Source: Syntrophus sp. PtaU1.Bin005
Lineage (GTDB): Bacteria; Desulfobacterota; Syntrophia; Syntrophales; Syntrophaceae
NCBI GenBank assembly: GCA_002067745.1
Contig: MVRU01000022.1
Coordinates: forward strand, 1-37,230
Direction of reading: 5' to 3'
Length of the DNA: 37,230 nt
In this document: positions 33,293 through 37,230 of the stretch, in pieces
Numbering within the stretch: the first letter of the stretch is position 1
How the letters are laid out: each line of letters starts with the position of its first letter
The notes under the pieces: generated by a model
Told to the model about the DNA's origin: nothing
Database searches by the model: none
What the model saw: the letters and a program-made list of their open reading frames with translations, nothing else
Position numbers and translations under genes: made by a program

Positions 33293-34168
33293 TTGTCCGC
33301 TTTAAGTTTCCTGCTATCCTTAATCGCCGCCCTGAGCCTGGCAACGTCCGACGCCTTGACCAAGCGATTTTTCAGTGACCGGCCCGCCTATGAAATGGGG
33401 CTGATCCGCCTGGCCTACACGCTTCCCTGGCTGATCGGCGCGTCGTTCTTCATTTCACCCGCCCGGACGGATGCCGTTTTCTGGGCCTGTGTCCTGGCGG
33501 GCCTGCCCCTGGAGGTGCTCGCCTTCCTGTGCTACATGAAGGCCCTGAAAGTGTCCCCCCTCTCCCTCTCGGTGCCTTTCCTGGCCTTTACGCCCGGCTT
33601 CATCCTCGTCACCGGCTGGTTTCTTCTCGGGGAAACCGTCCGGATGGGCGGGTTGGCCGGAATCCTTATGATCATCGCCGGTTCGTACTGCCTCAACATA
33701 TCTTCCTTCAAGCTGGGGGCTTTGCAGCCCGTGCTCGCCATTTTCCGGGAGCCCGGCTCCCGGCTGATGCTGCTGGTTTCCTTCATCTATGCCTTTACGG
33801 CCACCCTGGGGAAGCTGGCCGTTCTGCACTCAAGCCCGAGCTACTTCGGCATTGTTTATTATCTGATCCTCACGGCGCTGATGTTGGCGGGCCTGGCCTT
33901 CACGGGGAAGAGGCCGGACAGGATCCTGAGAACGCGGAATCCTGGAATGGCACTGGTTCTTGGCGGAATGGTGGCCGTGACGATCTTCAGCCACATGCTG
34001 GCTATTTCGTTGACCCAGGCGGCTTACATGATCGCGCTGAAGAGGACCAGCCTCCTGTTCGGCGTGCTGTACGGAGCCTGGTGGTTTCGGGAAGAAAAGA
34101 TCGGGGAAAGGATGACGGGAGCCACGCTCATGGTGACGGGAGCCCTCCTGATCGGTCTGACCGGTTAG
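33293..34168 (+). CDS. EamA/DMT-superfamily transporter
   Basis: The 291-residue inner-membrane protein has about ten hydrophobic segments in two EamA-like halves (about 3-135 and 150-290), normal for this superfamily. The start is TTG 33293 with GGAGGAAC just upstream. Drug/metabolite transporters of this group export or exchange small metabolites; the substrate cannot be read from sequence. The gene ends convergently on the glycosyltransferase remnant, with the two stop codons overlapping. Confidence 0.85.
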   Translation: MSALSFLLSLIAALSLATSDALTKRFFSDRPAYEMGLIRLAYTLPWLIGASFFISPARTDAVFWACVLAGLPLEVLAFLCYMKALKVSPLSLSVPFLAFTPGFILVTGWFLLGETVRMGGLAGILMIIAGSYCLNISSFKLGALQPVLAIFREPGSRLMLLVSFIYAFTATLGKLAVLHSSPSYFGIVYYLILTALMLAGLAFTGKRPDRILRTRNPGMALVLGGMVAVTIFSHMLAISLTQAAYMIALKRTSLLFGVLYGAWWFREEKIGERMTGATLMVTGALLIGLTG

Positions 34169-34393
34169 CCGAGGAGCGTGTCCCGGGGGCTGAGGGCATC
34201 GTCATTGCCGGTTTCGGATGAATATGCGTCCAGGATGGTTGCATAGAACTCCGTCATCCTGGAGGCGCACAGCCGGCTGCAGAAGGCGGGCGCCGTTTGA
34301 AGGGCGGCCTGCCGCCAGCGTCAGAACGGATCGGGCGACCCCTCCGATCTGCGGGATGGATATATTGGTGAACATGCAGACTTTCACCGTCAC
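34165..34393 (-). pseudogene. Glycosyltransferase (GT4-like) with internal deletion
   Basis: From GTG 34393 the frame reads VKVCMFTNISIPQIGGVARS, the typical start of family 4 (group 1) glycosyltransferases. After about 26 codons another frame carries RMTEFYATILDAYSSETGND and ends at TAA 34165, resembling the last helix of such enzymes. The central ~300 codons are missing. The start overlaps the stop of the zinc-ribbon gene by 4 nt, showing it once followed that gene in an operon. The deletion has also shifted the frame, so no product is expected. Confidence 0.6.
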
Positions 34394-34884
34394 AGATCGT
34401 AGAGCGTTTCATCCACCCTGGGCTGAGCGCGCCGGCTGGTTCCCCTGGTCGTTTTCTGCGCGAGGGTGAACGGATCTTCCGAATCCAGGAGGTCAGCCAT
34501 TTCCTGTTCGATCTGTTCCGGATCTTCACCCCGCTCCATCCGGCTCAGGGCTTCTTCCATGCCGTCTCCCAGCTGAAGGCCCGTCAGGTCGGACAGCTTC
34601 CGCATCAGGCGGACCGCCTGGCGGGGATCCTCCTCATCGATTCCGTCCATCTCGCCGGCCAGCATGTTCATCGCCTTTTCCATCCGGCTTTCGTCGATGG
34701 GGGGCATATCGTCTTCCGACGGCTCCTCGCGGCCGCGTGTTATTCTGGCAAACACCGACATCTGGCGCGTCAGGGGAACCGTTTTGCAGGTGGGACAGCT
34801 GGGAATCGTTTCCGTGTCGACCCTTCGAGAAAAAAAATTGTAAACCGTGTTGCACTGCGGGCAGTAGAATTCGTAAATCGGCAT
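34390..34884 (-). CDS. FmdB-type zinc-ribbon protein with acidic tail
   Basis: The 164-residue protein starts at ATG 34884 (SD GAGGAGAAG); an in-frame extension to 35025 is not supported. Residues 1-40 are an FmdB-like zinc ribbon: MPIYEFYCPQC and CPTC give two Cys pairs. The rest is long and acidic, with DEEDP and DGMEEALSRMERGEDPEQ, unlike the usual ~80-residue FmdB proteins. The function is unknown; FmdB-like proteins are regulators or chaperone-like accessory factors. It has its own promoter at 34919-34946. Confidence 0.8.
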   Translation of the reverse strand: MPIYEFYCPQCNTVYNFFSRRVDTETIPSCPTCKTVPLTRQMSVFARITRGREEPSEDDMPPIDESRMEKAMNMLAGEMDGIDEEDPRQAVRLMRKLSDLTGLQLGDGMEEALSRMERGEDPEQIEQEMADLLDSEDPFTLAQKTTRGTSRRAQPRVDETLYDL

Positions 34885-34918
34885 GACTTCTCCTCGCATC
34901 ATCGAAATGTGTGGGGAT

Positions 34919-34946
34919 ATTTTAGTGCTTGGATGTGAAAAATCAA
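34919..34946 (-). promoter_or_regulatory. Promoter of the zinc-ribbon gene
   Basis: TTGATT (34946-34941), a 16-nt spacer and TAAAAT (34924-34919, five of six matches) stand 35 nt before the start codon. Confidence 0.5.
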
Positions 34947-35044
34947 GTTCATCGAACACCGTCGGACCGCAAAAGCCGGTCGCCCGCGGCAGGAAAGCCT
35001 TGAAGGTCCCGCCTTTTCCAGGCATGGGCGGATCGTTTTCCGGT

Positions 35045-36301
35045 TCACGGCTGCCGGGGCATCAGGCGGGTAATCCGTTCCAGAAGCGGCGGGTGGGAAT
35101 AGTGAAACGCAACGTACAGGGGATGAGGAAAGAGATTGGACAGGTTGTCCCTGGCCAGGCGCTTCAGGGCCGAAACCATGGGGGCTGATGTGCCCAGGAT
35201 GGCCCGGCTGAAGTCGTCCGCTTCCCGCTCGAACCGGCGGAGCACCGCGGCGGCAAGGGGGCTTAGAAAAAAGAACAGGGGGCCCGTCAGGATTCCGATG
35301 AGCAGAAGCCCGGCGTACGTCACGGGCTGCGGAAAGCCGAAGGTGGCATAGAGCAGGGGCCAGTCCAGCAGGCGGGAGAACAGGTAGAACATCCCCAGCG
35401 AGGCGGCTTCCATGAAGATCAGCTGCTTGAGGATGTGCCGTTTTTTCCAGTGCCCGATTTCATGAGCCAGGACGGACAGAATTTCCTGCTGCGTGGAAGA
35501 AGCGAGAAGGGTGTCGTACAGGACGATCCGCCGGGTTTTTCCCAGGCCGGTGAAATACGCGTTGGTGTGGCGGCTCCGCTTGCCTTCATCAACCTGATAA
35601 ATTCCCGATATCTCGAGCCCGGCCCGATTCGCCAGATCCATCACGGCCTCTTTCAAATCCGTATCCTGGATCGGTTCGTAGCGGTTGAACAGGGGGGCGA
35701 TCACCACCGGATAAAGCCATAACATGAGCAACTGAAAGGACGCGAACACAAGCCAGGACCAGATCCACCAGGATTTCTCGGCGTAGTGGAGCAGCGACAG
35801 GAAGGCTCCCCCCAGCAGGCCCATGAGGATCGTGGAAATGGCGAAGTTTTTCAGGAGGTCTGCCAGCCATAGCCGGAAGGTCATGGTGGTGAATCCGTAG
35901 TGCTTTTCGATCCCGAAGATTCGGTAGAGGTCGAAGGGGAGGCCGAACATGCCGCCGGCCAGCGCCAGGGTGCCGAAGAAGACAAGGCCTGACAGGACAA
36001 AGGGAAGCTGCATGCCGGCAAGGGCGCCGGTCAGCCAGGGCAGAACGCCGCAGAAGAGAACGGCCAGCGTCAACAGGTCGCCGGCGATTTCCTCCAACGT
36101 GGCCAATCGGGATGACTCCACCGTATAATCCGTCATCCGGGAAAGGGTGCCCTCATCGATTTCGCCGTGAAGCATTTCCGGGACGCGCCGTCCATGGCGC
36201 TGCAGATGGCGGATATTCAAGAGGGTTAAGCCCTCTCTCAGCAAAACACGGAGAAGAAACACGATCAGGAAAGCCGCCAGCAAGGCGTTAAACTGCACCA
36301 T
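35045..36301 (-). CDS. M48-family integral membrane metallopeptidase (Ste24/CAAX protease type)
   Basis: The 418-residue protein has about six to seven membrane segments and the zinc-binding HEIGH at residues 280-284, with the third ligand Glu in EREADDFSRAI further on. Length and layout match the bacterial Ste24-like CAAX-type endopeptidases rather than the shorter HtpX. It cleaves membrane or membrane-associated proteins within the cytoplasmic membrane. The start is ATG 36301. A 160-nt gap with a promoter separates it from the downstream zinc-ribbon gene. Confidence 0.88.
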   Translation of the reverse strand: MVQFNALLAAFLIVFLLRVLLREGLTLLNIRHLQRHGRRVPEMLHGEIDEGTLSRMTDYTVESSRLATLEEIAGDLLTLAVLFCGVLPWLTGALAGMQLPFVLSGLVFFGTLALAGGMFGLPFDLYRIFGIEKHYGFTTMTFRLWLADLLKNFAISTILMGLLGGAFLSLLHYAEKSWWIWSWLVFASFQLLMLWLYPVVIAPLFNRYEPIQDTDLKEAVMDLANRAGLEISGIYQVDEGKRSRHTNAYFTGLGKTRRIVLYDTLLASSTQQEILSVLAHEIGHWKKRHILKQLIFMEAASLGMFYLFSRLLDWPLLYATFGFPQPVTYAGLLLIGILTGPLFFFLSPLAAAVLRRFEREADDFSRAILGTSAPMVSALKRLARDNLSNLFPHPLYVAFHYSHPPLLERITRLMPRQP

Positions 36302-36618
36302 CGGTCCCCCAACACCCCTCTATTTTTTCGTTCCGCCCTGTGTGGCGGTCAACAGCAGGTTTTCGTCATGCTCGACCGGCGCATCGGCTCCCGCGCCGGT
36401 TCTCTTCAAGCCTGGCGCCTTAGATACCACCTTTGAATCCGAATTGGAATAAACATTGAGCAGCCCACTGCCGCCCCTGCAGCCGGCCCATCGTTCACGC
36501 GCGGGAGATGCAAAATTAGATATTGAATGTTGTCGGATTTGGTGACATGATCACTCGTTGAAAAATGATATCCCAATAAACCTCAAAGAAAGTGAAACGA
36601 TAGCTGCCAAGGATGCCT
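36302..36618. other. Divergent intergenic region with a hairpin
   Basis: The region between the M48 peptidase and the DEAD-box helicase contains no supported gene. ACCGGCGC (36375-36382) and GCGCCGGT (36393-36400) form a perfect eight-pair stem, and CCGCC/GGCGG a smaller one near 36334. The downstream 120 nt are AT-rich and probably contain the helicase promoter. TGTCGGATTTGGTGACA near 36527-36543 is a TGTC/GACA inverted repeat. Confidence 0.45.
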
Positions 36619-37230
36619 ATGGAACCCAACCTGGAAAATTCTGAACCCGAATTCACAGAGTCAAAAGAGAGTAACTTGAATCCCGACCGGGAAGAGCCGG
36701 TCCTGGAGCCGGCCGACACCCTGGCGGAGGTCCGTCTCGAAGAATTGTCTCCGACCATGCAGGCCGCCGCAGCCAACGCCGGCTGGACTTCACTGATGGA
36801 GGTCCAGGCAAAGGCGATGCCCTACATCCTGGCCGGACGGGATCTCATGATCCAGTCCAAAACAGGCAGCGGCAAAACGGGCGCCTATCTCCTGCCCATC
36901 CTGGAGCGTATCAACCCTCGGGATGCCTTCTGCCAGGCCCTGATCCTCGTTCCGACGCGGGAGTTGGCCCTTCAGGTTTCAAAAGAGGCCCTTCTGCTGA
37001 GCGGGAATTCGGGAATCCGGACCGCCGTAGCTTACGGGGGCGTGGGGTATACTCTCCAACTGGAAGCTTTCCGGGGAGGGGCGCAACTCGTTATTGGAAC
37101 GCCGGGAAGGATCCTGGACCACCTGATGAGGGGCTCGTTGTCCCTTAAGAGGCTATCGATTCTCGTCTTCGATGAGGCGGACCGCATGCTTTCCATGGGG
37201 TTCTACCCGGACATGAGGCGGATTCAGGAA
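36619..37230 (+). CDS. DEAD-box RNA helicase, N-terminal part
   Basis: The open frame of 204 codons leaves the window. After an acidic 35-residue N-terminus it shows the Q-motif region MEVQAKAMPYILAG, motif I SKTGSGKTG, motif Ia VPTRELALQ, motif Ib IGTPGRILDHL and motif II VFDEADRML. These are diagnostic of ATP-dependent RNA helicases. The ATG 36619 follows AAGGA; an in-frame ATG six bases upstream is too close to that site. The C-terminal lobe is not in the window, so a subfamily (DeaD, RhlE) cannot be named. Confidence 0.93.
   Translation, partial: MEPNLENSEPEFTESKESNLNPDREEPVLEPADTLAEVRLEELSPTMQAAAANAGWTSLMEVQAKAMPYILAGRDLMIQSKTGSGKTGAYLLPILERINPRDAFCQALILVPTRELALQVSKEALLLSGNSGIRTAVAYGGVGYTLQLEAFRGGAQLVIGTPGRILDHLMRGSLSLKRLSILVFDEADRMLSMGFYPDMRRIQE

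Overview
The window looks like a chromosomal segment of a GC-rich (roughly 55-60% by eye) Gram-negative bacterium, most plausibly a deltaproteobacterium/Desulfobacterota of the Syntrophus/Syntrophaceae kind. This rests on gene content: three tandem Hsp20 genes beside groESL, a PEP-CTERM protein, Ser/Thr kinases mixed with CheX/CheY parts, a YcbB-type L,D-transpeptidase and short stand-alone receiver proteins. It is an inference; no rRNA or tRNA gene was seen to anchor it.

Layout. (1) 1-4854, minus strand: a possible defence fragment, with an OLD/AAA15-type ATPase overlapping a small Toprim/DUF4276-like gene that runs off the left edge, and a 952-aa SNF2/RapA-like helicase. (2) 5074-7167: a two-CBS-domain protein, then a DUF4062-type sensor fused to a GHKL-like ATPase and winged helix. 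(3) 7309-10811: two MORN-repeat genes, the larger one MORN / ten ~67-residue coiled-coil repeats / MORN. (4) 10861-11928: an iron-type alcohol dehydrogenase resembling KDO 8-oxidases. (5) 12047-13578: an AT-rich accessory patch with a probable group II intron 5' remnant lying directly after a terminator, a PEP-CTERM gene with a sigma-54 promoter and a frameshift in its signal peptide, and an unassigned stretch. (6) 13579-17822: a four-gene MacAB-like export operon (adaptor, ATPase, two FtsX-type permeases). (7) 17902-22072: a stress block with a DnaJ C-terminal remnant, groEL, groES and three different Hsp20 genes, with promoters and terminators visible. (8) 22271-31632: a cell-envelope and phospho-signalling block with L,D-transpeptidase, double-FHA protein, PP2C phosphatase, CHASE2-Ser/Thr kinase, receiver-PilZ-Ser/Thr kinase, pseudo-receiver-CheX phosphatase and CheY. 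(9) 32031-37230: a cyclic-nucleotide-binding protein with a tiny upstream ORF, a response regulator, an EamA transporter, an internally deleted glycosyltransferase remnant, an FmdB-type zinc ribbon protein, an M48 peptidase and the start of a DEAD-box helicase.

How the parts fit. The kinase, PP2C and FHA genes are separated by 3 nt each and form a writer/eraser/reader module; the CHASE2 domain gives the kinase an extracytoplasmic sensor. Upstream, CheY, a CheX-type phosphatase and a receiver-PilZ-kinase fusion suggest that two-component, c-di-GMP and Ser/Thr phosphorylation signals meet here, next to a peptidoglycan cross-linking enzyme. The groESL and hsp20 units are adjacent and co-oriented, each with its own TTGACA-type promoter.

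Signs of gene decay recur: a frameshifted PEP-CTERM leader, a DnaJ tail, a frameshifted 46-codon ORF, an internally deleted glycosyltransferase and a group II intron stump. They could be true pseudogenes or, for the single-base cases, sequence errors.
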